From: Cardiocondyla obscurior
Lineage: Eukaryota; Arthropoda; Insecta; Hymenoptera; Formicidae
NCBI RefSeq assembly: GCF_019399895.1
Contig: NC_091876.1
Coordinates: 930,001 to 994,000 of the forward strand
Reading direction: 5' to 3'
DNA length: 64,000 nucleotides
A program made the translations under genes and the position numbers. Position 1 is the first letter of the stretch, and every line of letters begins with the position of its first letter. The notes below the pieces were generated by a model. The model had not been told where the DNA came from. It made no database searches and saw only the letters and a list, made by a program, of their open reading frames with translations. Of the stretch, positions 22,201 through 32,400 are shown piece after piece.

Positions 22201-23577
22201 GTCTGGTCCCCAATTCCACCGTGCATTCTTCCGGGTCAGACGAGACAATGGTGCGGTGATGCTGGAGAAATTTCCTATGAATCGGCGGTACCACGAGGCC
22301 ATGCCTAGGAATTGTCGTACCTGACGAAGAGTGGTGGGTGGTGGCCAGGCGGCTACAGCAGTCGTTTTTTCTGGGTCGGTGCGGATTCCTCTGCGATCGA
22401 TTAGATGCCCCAAGTACTTCAGCTGTGGTCGGCAGAAGTAACACTTGGCTGGATTTAGCCGCAGTTTGGCGTTGCGCAGGCGTTGGAAGACTGTTTTTAG
22501 GTGTTCTAGATGTTCGTCGAAAGTGCGGCTTAAAATGATAATGTCGTCAAGGTAAACCAGTACACTTGGTTCGAGCTCTGGGCCGAGTACGGTGTCCAGA
22601 AGTCGTTGGAACGTGGCCGGTGCCGAGTGCAGACCAAACGGCATCACCTTAAATTGCATTAATCCTCGGCCCGGTACGGTGAAAGCGGTGATTGGTCGGC
22701 TCTCTGGGTCCAATGGGACCTGCCAATACCCGTCTTTCAGATCTAGTGTGGTCAGATACCGTGCCCCTCGCAACTTGTCGAGCGTGGCGTTGACTTGCGG
22801 CAGCGGATACGCGTCCTTTTCGGTGACCTCGTTCACCTTCCGGTAATCAATACAGAAACGATACCGGCCATCCTTCTTTTTGACGAGTACGATCGGAGAG
22901 CTCCATGCTCCGCGAGAGGGTTCGATAATTCCTTCTTGCTCCATGCGGCTTACTTCCTGGTTTATAACCTCCTGCATTGCCGGATTTCGTGGGCGGTACC
23001 GTTGTTTGATCGGTTGGTTGGTTTTTAACCGCAACCGGTGGGTGATCTTATCAGTGGGCCCCTGTACGTGTTGAAATTTCCGCAATTCTGCCTTGAGAAA
23101 CCTTTTAAGGCGTTCTTCCTCCTCCGGTGATTGAGTCGTCAGTCCGACGCCGTCCATGCTGCACAACTGCTCCTGCCGAGTGCTGCCAGGCGGGATTCGC
23201 AGAGTCAGCCCGATTCGTTCCCAAAGGTCCACCCCTATGATCATGGGGCTGCGGGCGTGTGGCATGATGGTGAACTGATGCCAAAAGGTATTTCCGTTAA
23301 ACTGGATAGGGAGTAGTACACTACCGGCGGTTTCCGTAGTCTCTCCGTCTGCCAGTCTGACCTGTTGTTGACATGCCTGGCTATGATAACCCAGATTTTC
23401 TGCTATCTGGGCCACTTTGGCGTTGACGCACGATAACTCAGACCCGGAATCGAGCAAAGCTTCAATCTCGCTATTCCCGAGCTGAATCGGCAGGTGCGGA
23501 CGTGGCCGGAATCTTAATTTTGGCTGGTACTGGGCCGGTCGGCGTGGTCGGCACCCCCGGCCCGCTGCGCGTTTCCC
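19297..23577 (-). CDS. pol: Pol polyprotein of gypsy element 2 (PR-RT-RNaseH-IN plus long C-terminal tail)
   Basis: The -1 frame is open upstream to 23697, but translation most likely enters at the heptamer 23571-23577. Numbering residues from the upstream Met at 23697: protease ALLDSGSELSC (D83), RT with LDLKDGYWQV and VYLDDIIILS (near 380), RNase H QTDASTSGLGAVL, integrase HHCC finger (HHDSTDAGHFGTAKT...CRTC), core DLVGPL, ISDNGTQF and NPVERTNRTI. After about residue 1045 comes an unusual ~420-residue Pro/Ser/Thr/Arg-rich tail ending in a compact segment (SRGW-like QGWSTRPGLPLQVPIQL, then WVMRFAPDGRMTM). No env ORF follows. The frame is fully open to TAA near 19297. It is probably catalytically competent by motif; activity is untested. 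Confidence 0.93.
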   Translation of the reverse strand, partial: GKRAAGRGCRPRRPAQYQPKLRFRPRPHLPIQLGNSEIEALLDSGSELSCVNAKVAQIAENLGYHSQACQQQVRLADGETTETAGSVLLPIQFNGNTFWHQFTIMPHARSPMIIGVDLWERIGLTLRIPPGSTRQEQLCSMDGVGLTTQSPEEEERLKRFLKAELRKFQHVQGPTDKITHRLRLKTNQPIKQRYRPRNPAMQEVINQEVSRMEQEGIIEPSRGAWSSPIVLVKKKDGRYRFCIDYRKVNEVTEKDAYPLPQVNATLDKLRGARYLTTLDLKDGYWQVPLDPESRPITAFTVPGRGLMQFKVMPFGLHSAPATFQRLLDTVLGPELEPSVLVYLDDIIILSRTFDEHLEHLKTVFQRLRNAKLRLNPAKCYFCRPQLKYLGHLIDRRGIRTDPEKTTAVAAWPPPTTLRQVRQFLGMASWYRRFIGNFSSITAPLSRLTRKNARWNWGPDEEKAFTNLKTALTTAPVLACPDFTRRFILQTDASTSGLGAVLTQHLAEGERVIAYASRTLNKAEKNYSATELECLAVVWGTRKMRGYLEGYAFTVVTDHQALKWLQRLEEPTGRLGRWLFELQQFDFEVRYRKGTANQVADALSRQPSLASTETTKTDKWYQRTLAGVRTSPASFPDYKEQQGRLYRHILHDVDFKEIDPSMQWKHCIPEPERRQVIARHHDSTDAGHFGTAKTIARMARLFYWPGMFRDIARYVRRCRTCLAYKVSPTKPAGKLHTAPVAAPWQQVTTDLVGPLPRSRKGHTWLLVMQDRFSKWVELQPLRSATAGAVASAITERVLYRHGCPNQVISDNGTQFKSRTLKRLLEAWHIRHRTTPVYTPQCNPVERTNRTIKTMIAQYTQRHHRRWDEHLGPIQFAYNTARHDATGYTPAFLNHGRELAYAHPDDRRHATTSTPHHTQRTLNEAFQVVRINLARAFQRQETSYNFRRREWRPHLGDAVWKKEHPLSRKADGFNAKLAPKYAGPLTVAKFHSPVIVDLRDSRGRWHRRIHVQDLKPDPPPPGIDQSTDKGPPRAEYIRRSQPSPSPVEQFSPTMKKSEKIRELFGSMSDSSGSPPASPPPKAWPPPIDPSRRYPVPRVGTKVQRGDGGQQRHTRWMKESPPAPPRSKPRGGKPPATTATGEPPTRAHTDLEHHPGMAPTTPTATAGNQGSSQPRRPASFGKVRPVRISVPAPSAAPGRAGPPDRRPPNKATTGASRPESTRSRQPGTSAESMDRARSTTRAALGPRMRSMEILQPPRGRIKAVAGVEKVSSTSGTTQQSGATRLRDQPGGSTAAPPVVPPCLPASQPTVSTTPPVAEITTVEPPEERPASHIAERRPPREPISLPLPPFAAQVIVPAPTPPAYVVSQGWSTRPGLPLQVPIQLPDGDLISVPMSAIQQNRKFRARSSTGKWVMRFAPDGRMTMCRKVP

Positions 23578-24683
23578 GTCACTGGGTGGCACTCTCTTGT
23601 CAGGACGCCGTCCTTGCCGCAACGGGAGCAAAACTTGACGGCGGGGCGTCGGCATTCGGCACGGGTGTGGCCTCTCTGTTTGCAGCGCCAACAGCACTCT
23701 TCCCGGCTATAGGTGACGGCGGCAGCCACTGCCGGTGGCCGACTGGCTTGCTGTTTCTCGGCATGCTCCCTCTCCTGGCGTTTAATATCTTCAAATTCGG
23801 CTGCTCGGCTAGTGAGGTCCTCCAAGTTGCTTACATCTCGGATCCGGATGTATAATTTGTATTCGGGCCTCATATTTTTGTAGACTCGATCCAGAACTTC
23901 GTCGGTGGACAGGTTCCCAGCCCGACGGGCCATGGTTAGCAGTGCGGTGGCGTATTGCTTGAACGGTTCTCCCGCTCGTTGTACTCGGCCGTGTATTTCT
24001 CGCGTGAGCTGAGCTCGGTATCGGTGGAGCAGGTAATAATTCCGAAAACTGTCCTGGAAATCGGTCCAACGTTTCCACTGGTCCTGGTTATTTCGGAACC
24101 AGAGCAACGCATCTCCTTTTAACATCTCGGGTAGCCCTAGCAGCAAAAGGTCCCCCGGGTAGCCGTATGCTCGCTGTAGTTCCTGGATGCGCTCGAGAAA
24201 TGCGAATGGGTCTCTTCCATCGAAGTGGACGCCCCACTTTCTAATTTGATTGATAACTTTCGCGTGATCGGTCAGGCTGACAGATTCGTCCTCACGAGGG
24301 GGACTCGTTTCGGCCCGACTGATGGCGGCACCCTCCATCCGAGCTTCTGGTGCCGGGACGTGAAATGGTAATAGTTCTTCCACGTGGCTGAATGCTGGGA
24401 GCGGTTGGTGCTGCGGTGTGCCAGCCGCGAACGCATCTAGGTGTTTGGAGGCGTGTAGCTCGTCGTCTGGTACCTCCATGAGGATGGCTGACTGTGATGG
24501 GCACTGTGGTTTCGGTGGATCGGTTCTATTAAGGGCCATCGAGGGCTTATAGTTGGGGTTGGTTTCTACAAATCTTCGAAGTCGGTGTCGTAACTGACTA
24601 CAAGGACCGCTATTGTCAATGTGAATTCGCGCTAATTCTTCGGCTAGGTCGTTTTTGGATAGTTTGTAAATCCAGCTCTTCAT
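23514..24683 (-). CDS. gag: Gag of gypsy element 2
   Basis: A 389-codon ORF with ATG at 24681-24683, 30 bases inside the primer site. The N-terminus has a SAP-like helix pair (LSKNDLAEELARIHI). The central Retrotrans_gag domain is near residues 150-270 (WGVHFDGRDPFAFLERIQEL). Two C-terminal knuckles follow: CWRCKQRGHTRAEC is canonical (C331, C334, H339, C344), but the second, CSRCGKDGVLTREC, has Val360 where His is expected. The ORF overlaps pol in the -1 frame. It should form the particle and bind genomic RNA. Confidence 0.93.
   Translation of the reverse strand: MKSWIYKLSKNDLAEELARIHIDNSGPCSQLRHRLRRFVETNPNYKPSMALNRTDPPKPQCPSQSAILMEVPDDELHASKHLDAFAAGTPQHQPLPAFSHVEELLPFHVPAPEARMEGAAISRAETSPPREDESVSLTDHAKVINQIRKWGVHFDGRDPFAFLERIQELQRAYGYPGDLLLLGLPEMLKGDALLWFRNNQDQWKRWTDFQDSFRNYYLLHRYRAQLTREIHGRVQRAGEPFKQYATALLTMARRAGNLSTDEVLDRVYKNMRPEYKLYIRIRDVSNLEDLTSRAAEFEDIKRQEREHAEKQQASRPPAVAAAVTYSREECCWRCKQRGHTRAECRRPAVKFCSRCGKDGVLTRECHPVTGNAQRAGGADHADRPSTSQN
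23571..23577 (-). promoter_or_regulatory. Putative -1 frameshift heptamer G GGA AAC, element 2
   Basis: In the gag frame the codons are ACG GGA AAC. The -1 frame from GGG AAA CGC is the pol frame. The gag stop is 55-60 nt downstream (23514-23516). The same heptamer serves element 1. Confidence 0.82.
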
Positions 24684-24713
24684 TCGTGTTAACTCAAGTC
24701 TCGGTCTGGTCAG

Positions 24714-24731
24714 GTCCCTGTTCGGGCGCCA
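24714..24731 (-). other. Primer binding site, tRNA-Lys type
   Basis: The minus strand reads TGGCGCCCGAACAGGGAC directly at the LTR edge, the well-known complement of the tRNA-Lys3 3' end. Confidence 0.93.
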
Positions 24732-26370
24732 TGTAACACGGTAATTTCCGGTTCGGAGAGCTCGTCGGAAGCCAGGGTACGAGTATACAGAAAACCGAGA
24801 CTTGGGTTAATTGGAAAATAAAGAATTTATTAACGAAAGAAACGAAAGAATATTTAAATGAAATAATATACTTAAACTACGAAAAGGAAGATATATACAG
24901 AGATAAACTTAAACATAAATTGTCAAGAAAAGCGGCTATCTGCCGTGAGCTGGATTTCCAGAGATCGTTAGTGCGGGTCGCTTCCGGTCTTATCCTAGGT
25001 AACGGGCCGCGTCGGTGATTCAGGTTTTCCGCGGATTACAGGATGGGCCGCTCGGGCCGTGTCGGACGCACGGGCTTCGCGTTCGCGAGTTGGCGGCGCG
25101 GATTACAAATCGGGCCGTGAGGGCCGTGTCGGACGCACAGGTTTCGCGTTCGCGAGTCGGCGGCGCGGGTTACAAATCGGGCCGCGAGGGCCGTGTCGGA
25201 CGCACAGGTTCCGCGTTCGCGAGTCGGCGGCGCGGATTACAAATCGGGCCGTGAGGGCCGTGTCGGACGCACAGGTTTCGCGTTCGCGAGTCGGCGGCGC
25301 GGGTTACAAATCGGGCCGCGAGGGCCGTGTCGGACGCACAGGTTCCGCGTTCGCGAGTCGGCGGCGCGGATTACAAATCGGGCCGTGAGGGCCGTGTCGG
25401 ACGCACAGGTTTCGCGTTCGCGAGTCGGCGGCGCGGCGACTTAATTTAATCGTGCGTCGGAACGTCGGGGGCCGTATTGGCGCGAATGTGCGAGAGAGAG
25501 TCGGGAGCGCCCGAGTCTCGAGAGGGTCGGCGTCGAGGGTGGCCGGGAGCGCCCGGTCAAAGGAAGGCTCGGGAGCGCCCGAGTCTCGGAGATGTCTGGT
25601 GGCGAGGACGGCCGGGAGCGCCCGGTCGAAGGAAGGCTCGGGAGCGCCCGAGTCTCGGAGACGTCTGGTGACGAGGACGGCCGGGAGCGCCCGGTCAGAG
25701 GAAGGCTCGGGAGCGCCCGAGTCTCGGAGATGTCGGTGTCGAGGATGGCCGGGAGCGCCCGGTCAGAGGAAGGCTCGGGAGCGCCCGAGTCTTGGAGATG
25801 TCGGTGTCGAGGATGGCCGGGAGCGCCCGGTCAGAGGAAGGCTCGGGAGCGCCCGAGTCTTGGAGATGTCGGTGTCGAGGATGGCCGGGAGCGCCCGGTC
25901 AGAGGAAGGCTCGGGAGCGCCCGAGTCTTGGAGATGTCGGTGTCGAGGATGGCCGGGAGCGCCCGGTCAAGGGAAGGCTCGGGAGCGCCCGAGTCGTCAA
26001 GAGCGAAGTCGGTTTCGGAGGCCGGGTGAGCCCGGTCGAGGAAGTCTTGGGAGCGCCCAAGACCTGGAGGATCGGATGCTGGGGTGCTCCCCAGCGCGAA
26101 ACAAGGTGCCTCGTCTGCGCTCGAGGCAGCTTATATACCCGTGGGCCCGGGAGTGGGGGTCCCCACTCCCGAGCGGTCGGATGGCGGTGCGCGGTGCGGG
26201 CGGTTGGGCGGCCCGTGTTATTCGTTGCGTAGGTCCGCGCTACGCGCCGCGGGCGGCTGGTCGGCCCGCGCGTAATTTAAATATGGTCGGGACCGCGTGA
26301 TTAATCTGGGCGAACGGTGGTGGTCGCGGCGCGGGGTCTGAAGTAATAGTTTTCGTGGCTTAGTGCCACA
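24732..26370 (-). repeat. 5' LTR of gypsy element 2 (1639 bp)
   Basis: It matches the 3' LTR apart from scattered substitutions and 341 extra bp, which are two more 67-bp units (six versus four), three more 68/69-bp units (seven versus four) and a 2-bp difference. The minus-strand TATATAAG near 26130 is the likely promoter. AATAAA lies near 24824-24829. Confidence 0.92.
25059..25990. repeat. Two minisatellites in LTR R region
   Basis: The first has six 67-bp units (core GCCGTGTCGGACGCACAGG). The second has seven 68/69-bp units (core GGAAGGCTCGGGAGCGCCCG). Long frames run through them because they are GC-rich and stop-poor; these are not genes. Confidence 0.9.
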
Positions 26371-26482
26371 AAATTTATCAATTTTTTTTTAATTAATTGA
26401 ATAAAAATTTAAATAATATTGCCGCTCTTCTTTTTCATTTACTCCCGTAAAAAATTATCCTTCCTACATATAGTTACGCATT

Positions 26483-26959
26483 CTGTCGGACACTTTACGT
26501 GTTAGACAGTTTATTAACAATTTAATATTAAGTTTGTCGGACACTTTGCGTGTTGGACAATTCAGAAATGTGGTATGATATGGCTACTGGCGAAGGTCCA
26601 CATTAAAAAACCTAACGCACTGTAAGTGGCACCTCCTGGGTAGTGCGGAAGACCACATCATATTCTAACATACAGCCTGTAAAAAAACATGCATCTTGGT
26701 GCCCGCGATTCACGCGGCTCGCACGATGCGAGGACTCGTCTTAGTCACCGTAACTCGAAGGCTACGAGTCGTCGCCTACGAATCGTAGCTGCCTCGGTGC
26801 GACGAAGACGGAACATATATATATCTGTCCTCTTCTGAAAGCCGAGCGAAGCCGAGCGAGGCCGAACGAAGCGCGCTCACCGACAGGACGCTGGCGTGTG
26901 TGCGTGGTTCCCCACTCCAGCAACATCGATGTTGCTCGGAGCTAAAATTCCCATCACTG
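26483..26959 (-). repeat. Long right terminal inverted repeat of hAT
   Basis: It is the inverted counterpart of 14134-14580. It holds two subterminal units (near 26483 and 26535), one with substitutions in the core (TTAGACA for TTGGACA). Between the gypsy LTR (26370) and this repeat there is only AT-rich hAT sequence. Confidence 0.88.
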
Positions 26960-28915
26960 CTCACAGGTGATAGTACCTACACCCCTGGAGGACATTGACT
27001 CCGGAGAAGAAGAGGAACAAGAGGACCCTACTGTCACGGAAGAGGAAGTCATGCGGGCAATCAAAGGGATTAAGGCCAATAAAGCCCCAAGCCCAGACAA
27101 TGTTCCAGGAAAAATAATTACTCTGGCGGCAGATATACTCCTCCCAAGGCTTTGCCGGGTATTCACCAGACTACTAAGGGAAGGAGCGTTTCCCAGAGAA
27201 TGGAAAAGGGCCTCTCTGGTATTAATACCAAAACCAGGAAAGCCACTCGACAACGCCTCATCTTTTAGGCCCATTTGTCTAATTGATGAACTAGGAAAGC
27301 TCATGGAAAAAATTATTAATTGCAGACTCACGGAGTGGGTCGAAGCAACCGGGAAAGGACTAAGCGCCAACCAATTCGGTTTTAGAAAAGGGCACTCTAC
27401 AATAGATGAAATTCAAGCGGTTAAGAAATATGTGTACAAAAGCAACGAGAAGGGAGAAACTGTGTTGGCCACATCTCTTGATATCGCCAATGCATTTAAC
27501 ACCATTCCCTGGCCAGTGATCATGCGTGCCTTGCGGAAACTAGGATTACCAAGATACCTACTTAGCATTCTACAGGACTACTTACAATTAAGAACACTAA
27601 TCTATATAAACAGAGATGGAACTCTCATCACAGAAACTGTCGAGCGCGGAGTCCCCCAGGGATCAGTCCTTGGACCAACCCTGTGGATCCTGACATACGA
27701 TGCGGTCTTACAGGCGCCTATACCTAGTGGCTGCAATATTATATGCTATGCGGACGATACGCTGGTCCTCTCCACTGGGCTGTACTAGAGAGAGGCAGTG
27801 GTCAAAACTGAATTAGCGGTACATATTGTCATTGAGACGATTAAGGGCCTCGGTCTAACCGTAGCAACATCCAAGACGGAGGCAGTCTTTTTCCACAACT
27901 ATACGTGCAAGGCTCCCCAACACTTGTTACTGGTTGGCAACACACCCGTGCAAACTTCCCCAAACATAAAGTATCTGGGGGTGACTCTAGACGAAAACTG
28001 GACCTTTGGTGCGCATTTCCAGTCAGTCGTGCCAAAGGCGGTCAAAGCGGCAATTTCTCTCGGACACTTGATGCCAAACGTAGGTGGTCCGGTATGGAAG
28101 GCGAGGAAGCTGTATGCTACTGCAGTTCGCAGTATAATTCTTTACGGGGCCCCTATTTGGGCTGATGAACTTCAGCACAAGTTCGGTTGGCATTAGCAGA
28201 GGTACGACGCTTCGAACGAAGACTGGCGGTTAGAGTAGCACGGCTTTATCGAACTACTGCAACAGACGCGGCGTGTGTACTTGCTGGCTTACCTCCTCTA
28301 CACCTAGAGGCGATGTCCCTGGCACGCAGGTACAGTTTCAAGAAGCGAATCGAAAATCAACATCGAGTCCTTACCAACAAAATTAGCGTACAACTCCGGA
28401 AAGAAGAGAATCAAAAGATACTGGCGGACTGGAAGGATGAACTATACAAGTTAACTGATATAAGCTCAGGCCATAGAGTGATTATGGCGCTGCGAGATCT
28501 ACTACCAGAATGGCAGGCAGAACTGGAGGAGCACGGTACATTAGACTACCGCACGGCACAAATTATTACCGGCCATGGAGTGTTTGGAGACTTCCTACAC
28601 CGAATTGGAAAGGAAGGAAGTACTAAATGTTGGGAGTGTGGCGCACCAAAGGATGGGGCTGACCACACTCTATATGAATGTACTGCTTTTGCAATACAGC
28701 GAGACTCATTAGTACAAGTGATAGGTCCACATATGAACCTGCATTCCATTATGTCTGCACTACTTACAGACCCCGCGGTCAAAACTGCTTTCTGCACATT
28801 CTGTCACGAAGTTATCTCTATTAAAAAGAAAAATGAGACAGAAAGAAGAAGAGAAATCTACACAAGATGTACAAGGCGTAGAAGACGCCCACCAGCCCAT
28901 CTACGACGGGATTAG
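26960..28915 (+). pseudogene. LINE B ORF2, part 2: reverse transcriptase and C-terminal zinc knuckle
   Basis: It continues the endonuclease part in phase across the duplicated CTCACAGG. RT motifs in order: NKAPSPDNVP, FRPICLIDELGKLME, FGFRKGHSTIDEI, DIANAFNTIPW, VPQGSVLGPTLW and the catalytic CYADDTLVLS near 27745. At 27786-27788 a TAG stands where the same frame otherwise continues (TAVRSIILYGAPIWADE) until TAG 28194-28196. A frameshift near 28180 leads to the last frame (28187-28915), with the R1-type block RRFERRLAVRVARLYRT and the knuckle CWECG....DHTLYEC near 28630-28680. Lesions: one nonsense codon, one frameshift and the hAT insertion. Confidence 0.88.
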
Positions 28916-29399
28916 ATTCTTAATCACAGGTATAAATCATCATGATACTTTGGCAAACAGTTCTTTTAAGAACTCAGAGGATTTTGTTTTTTAATGGAAG
29001 TCTGACGGGGCTCTCCAATAGCTCCCTTCTGGGTGAGGAGATCTCTGCCTAACTTATCACTGGAAATCATTTACCTTACGGTGTTCTATAACGCCTATTG
29101 AGCGTAGGCAGAACAGCGAAACGTGAGATATGCAGAATAATAATTTTGCTACTAAGAAGGAAGACAATAAACCCAGAGATGAAAATAATATGCGAAAGTC
29201 ACGACGCGGCACTGAAATGATATGTCGCCTCCCGTGCCGTGACTTATCTCTCGCAGAGAAGAACAGCGTGTGGTTTTTTAGTCGGTATTAGGCAGCTCAA
29301 TAACATCCATAGCATAAGACCGGAGTCCGACATACCCCCCAACCCAAGGGGGGATCCGTAAAAGGATTTTTCCACACGTAAATAAAAAAAAAAAAAAAA
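28916..29399 (+). other. LINE B 3' UTR and poly(A) tail
   Basis: No ORF is present. The stretch ends with a G/C-rich segment (GGAGTCCGACATACCCCCC and GGGGGGATCC) and a run of about 16 A. This looks like an R1-clade 3' end (from memory). LINE C begins right at the A-run. Confidence 0.6.
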
Positions 29400-29437
29400 G
29401 GGGGCAAAACGGTTGGGGAAACTGGACCGGCTTAGAA

Positions 29438-32400
29438 ATGGCCGGGCTCGGCTTCCCAATAACCCAAATCAACCTGCACCATAGCAAGGGCGCCTCGGCG
29501 ATCTTAGCCAGAAGCATGGCTATGGTGCAAACAGGTATAGCATTAATACAAGAGCCTTGGCTCATAAATAATGCTGTAAAAGGCTTGGGAGGATGTGGCA
29601 AATTATATTATGCCCGCTCAGGCACCAAGCCTAGAACTTGTATTTTAGTAAAAGGACTTAATGCAGTTTTAGTTCCACAGGTCAGCGACGGAGACCAGAC
29701 GGTGATACGGATCGGACCTTGCAGCATCGACGCGAGGACTAGGGAATTGTACATTGGGTCAGTCTACATGCCCTACAACTCCCCAAAACCACCGCCGCAG
29801 GAAAGCGTGAGTAAACTGGTCAAATTGGCCAGGACCGAAAAATGCGAAATACTCTTGGGCTGTGACGCAAACTACCATCACTTAAATTGGGGGAGCACGG
29901 ATATCAACCCAAGGGGAGAAAACTTACATGAATTCATTGTTAGGTCAGAGCTGATCATCCTCAACCGAGGCAATGACTTCACCTTTATGGACTCAAGGAG
30001 ACAGGAAGTTATCGATATTACGCTTTGCACGGGTGACCTGGCGAGCTTGGTGAGAGACTGGAGGGTCTTAAATAAACCTTTGGGATCGGACCATCGAAGC
30101 ATACGCTACACCCTGCAAGCGGAAACGGAGATAACATGGGGAAGGAACCCAAGGCAAACCAGGTGGGAGGAATACAGGGCGGAATTAACTGCCCAAGTAA
30201 CTGGGATCCTATCCAGATTTCACACTAAAAATAATTTAGACGAAGCAGTACAGAGCCTTGGGGAGGTAATAACCAAGGCCTATAAGAACAACTGCCCGGA
30301 GAGACAGAAGAGTGGTAAGACCAGGGTCCCATGGTGGAACCAAGAGCTGGGAAAGCTCAGGTCGACCACAAGATGTCTCTTCAATAAGGCAAAAAGCACT
30401 GGACGAGCTGCCCACTGGGAAAGCTTTAGGCAAGCCCAACGGGAATACAGCAAAGCCATTATCAAAACCAAACGCAAAAGCTGGAAGGAATATTGCGAAA
30501 GTATCGAAGGAACAGCAGAGGCCTCGAGACTAAGCAAAATTCTCAGCATAAATGAAAAATCGCATTTGAGCTGTATGAAGCTACCAAATGGCGAATTCAC
30601 AGATAATGTGCAAAGCACATTAACACACTTAATGGAAGTCCACTTTCCGGGCTTTCAGACGAGTCAAAACAAGACAGGCTGTACAGGAGAAAAGCCTAGG
30701 GACTTCCACAAGCCCAGAGAATGGTCACTGGCAGCCAGGATCGTACACCCTAAGAAAATAGAATGGGCAGTAAACTCATTCGGCCCTTATAAAGCAGCGG
30801 GACCAAACGGCATATTCCCGGCCCTACTACAAAGGGGTTTGGGGGTGCTGATGGGATTACTGACAAAAATACTCAGGGCTAGTATAGCTCTGAGATATGT
30901 TCCAAAGGCTTGGGGAGGAACTAGAATAGTTTTCATACTCAAGCCAGGGAGTAACGGGCACATAATAGCCAAAAACTACAGACCCATCAGCCTGACCTCC
31001 TTTGTCTTAAAGACACTGGAGAGGCTGGTTGATGGATATCTGAAAAGAAAGCCATTGATCCAACACCCGCTGGCTCTCTGTCAATACTCCTACAGGGAGG
31101 GCAGATCGACGGAAACGGCACTGCACCGACTAGTGGGGCGGATAGATGGACAGCTGGGGGATAAGGGCTACGCATTGGGAGTCTTCTTGGACATTGAGGG
31201 AGCTTTCGATAACACCTCATATAAAGTGATACAAGAAGCACTAACTAAACATGGAATACCAGAGGCACTGATTGACTGGACCCAGAATATGCTTGCGAAC
31301 AGGAGACTAAACGTAAAGCATGGGGGAGTAACAGTCCAAGGAACACCCACAAAAGGATGCCCACAGGGAGGAGTGCTTTCTCCATTGCTGTGGAGCATCG
31401 TGGTAAATGAACTGCTGAGCAAACTAGAAGCAACGGGAGTCCACACCTATGGCTATGCAGATGACATAGCCATAATAGCAAGAGGAAAATTTCTACCGAT
31501 TCTTGGGGAGCTCGTAGAAAGAGCACTCAAGATCACGCAAAACTGGTGTCAGGCCAAGGGACTGACGGTTAATCCCGAGAAGACCTCAGCCATAATATTC
31601 ACCAGGAAATACAAACCGGAACCCATCAGGCCACTAAAACTGCGGGGGAAGGAATTAAACTACGTAATTTCGGTGAAATACCTGGGGGTTTTACTAAACA
31701 CAAAACTGAGTTGGAAACTCCATTTGGAGAACAAAAGAAAAAAGTTCTACACGGCTTTTTGGGCCTGTAGAAAGGCACTAGAAAAAGCCTGGGGCCTTAA
31801 GCCGAGGGTGGCATTATGGCTGTTCCAAGCCGTGCTATTACCCAGGCTTACATACGCAGCAGTGGTATGGTGGCCCAGAGTGGAAAAAGTGGAAACGAAG
31901 AACCTACTGAAAAGCCTACAGGGAAGTTACCTAAGGGCTGCAGTAGGGACTCAAAAAACGACACCCACGGCAGCGTTACAAGTGGCGCTGTGTATTTCCT
32001 TTCTGGACCAGCTAATCATTTATAACGCCAGACAAACGGCATATAGACTGCACTGTCAGGGTGAGTGGAGGGGTGCTGGGATTGGCCATACGGCGCTCGG
32101 CTTTCTAAACAGCACCCCTTTCACATATAAACAGTACAGAATCCCCAGGAAATACCAGGAAGGGAGAACCGCAGAGGTAATCATACCTTCTAGGGAACAG
32201 TGGAGAAAAGCAGACTTCCTGAACGGACTGGGACCCGATGTATGGTATACAGACGGCTCGGGAAAAGACAACCGCCATGGGGCAGGAATTTATGGACCCA
32301 CGAGGAAACATAGATCCAGCCTGCCTCTAGGAGAATACGCCACGGTTTTTTAAGCCGAGGTAAAAGCAATCGCCGAATGCGCGCGAATACAGCTTGCTGA

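Larger units (their letters stand above)
17970..26370 (-). mobile_element. Ty3/gypsy LTR retrotransposon, element 2 (complete, 8.4 kb)
   Basis: Two near-identical LTRs (TGTAAC...GCCACA), a tRNA-Lys-type primer site, open gag and pol linked by a -1 slippery heptamer, and a 4-bp AAAT target duplication (17966-17969 and 26371-26374) define a complete minus-strand element. No stop interrupts gag or pol. The LTRs differ by a few substitutions plus minisatellite copy number. It appears to be the most recent insertion in the window and could be capable of expression. Confidence 0.95.
14134..26959 (-). mobile_element. hAT DNA transposon (about 4.4 kb before the gypsy insertion)
   Basis: The ends are CAGTGATGGGAATTTTAGC and its exact complement, flanked by the 8-bp duplication CTCACAGG. 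It contains a minus-strand hAT transposase pseudogene, six left-end subterminal repeats, a divergent plus-strand spliced ORF, and gypsy element 2 at 17970-26370. Terminal homology runs about 450 bp, far longer than the 10-30 bp usual in hAT. Confidence 0.95.
8990..29399 (+). mobile_element. LINE B, R1-like non-LTR retrotransposon, interrupted by hAT
   Basis: It has ORF1 with CCHC knuckles, ORF2 with an APE-type endonuclease, RT and a C-terminal zinc knuckle, a 3' UTR and a poly(A) tail (about 29383-29399). The hAT insertion at 14134-26959 splits ORF2 exactly, with an 8-bp duplication. The 5' limit is uncertain: 8990-10480 holds a GC-rich leader and a DUF4780-like pseudogene that could belong to a separate insertion. 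Confidence 0.8.
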
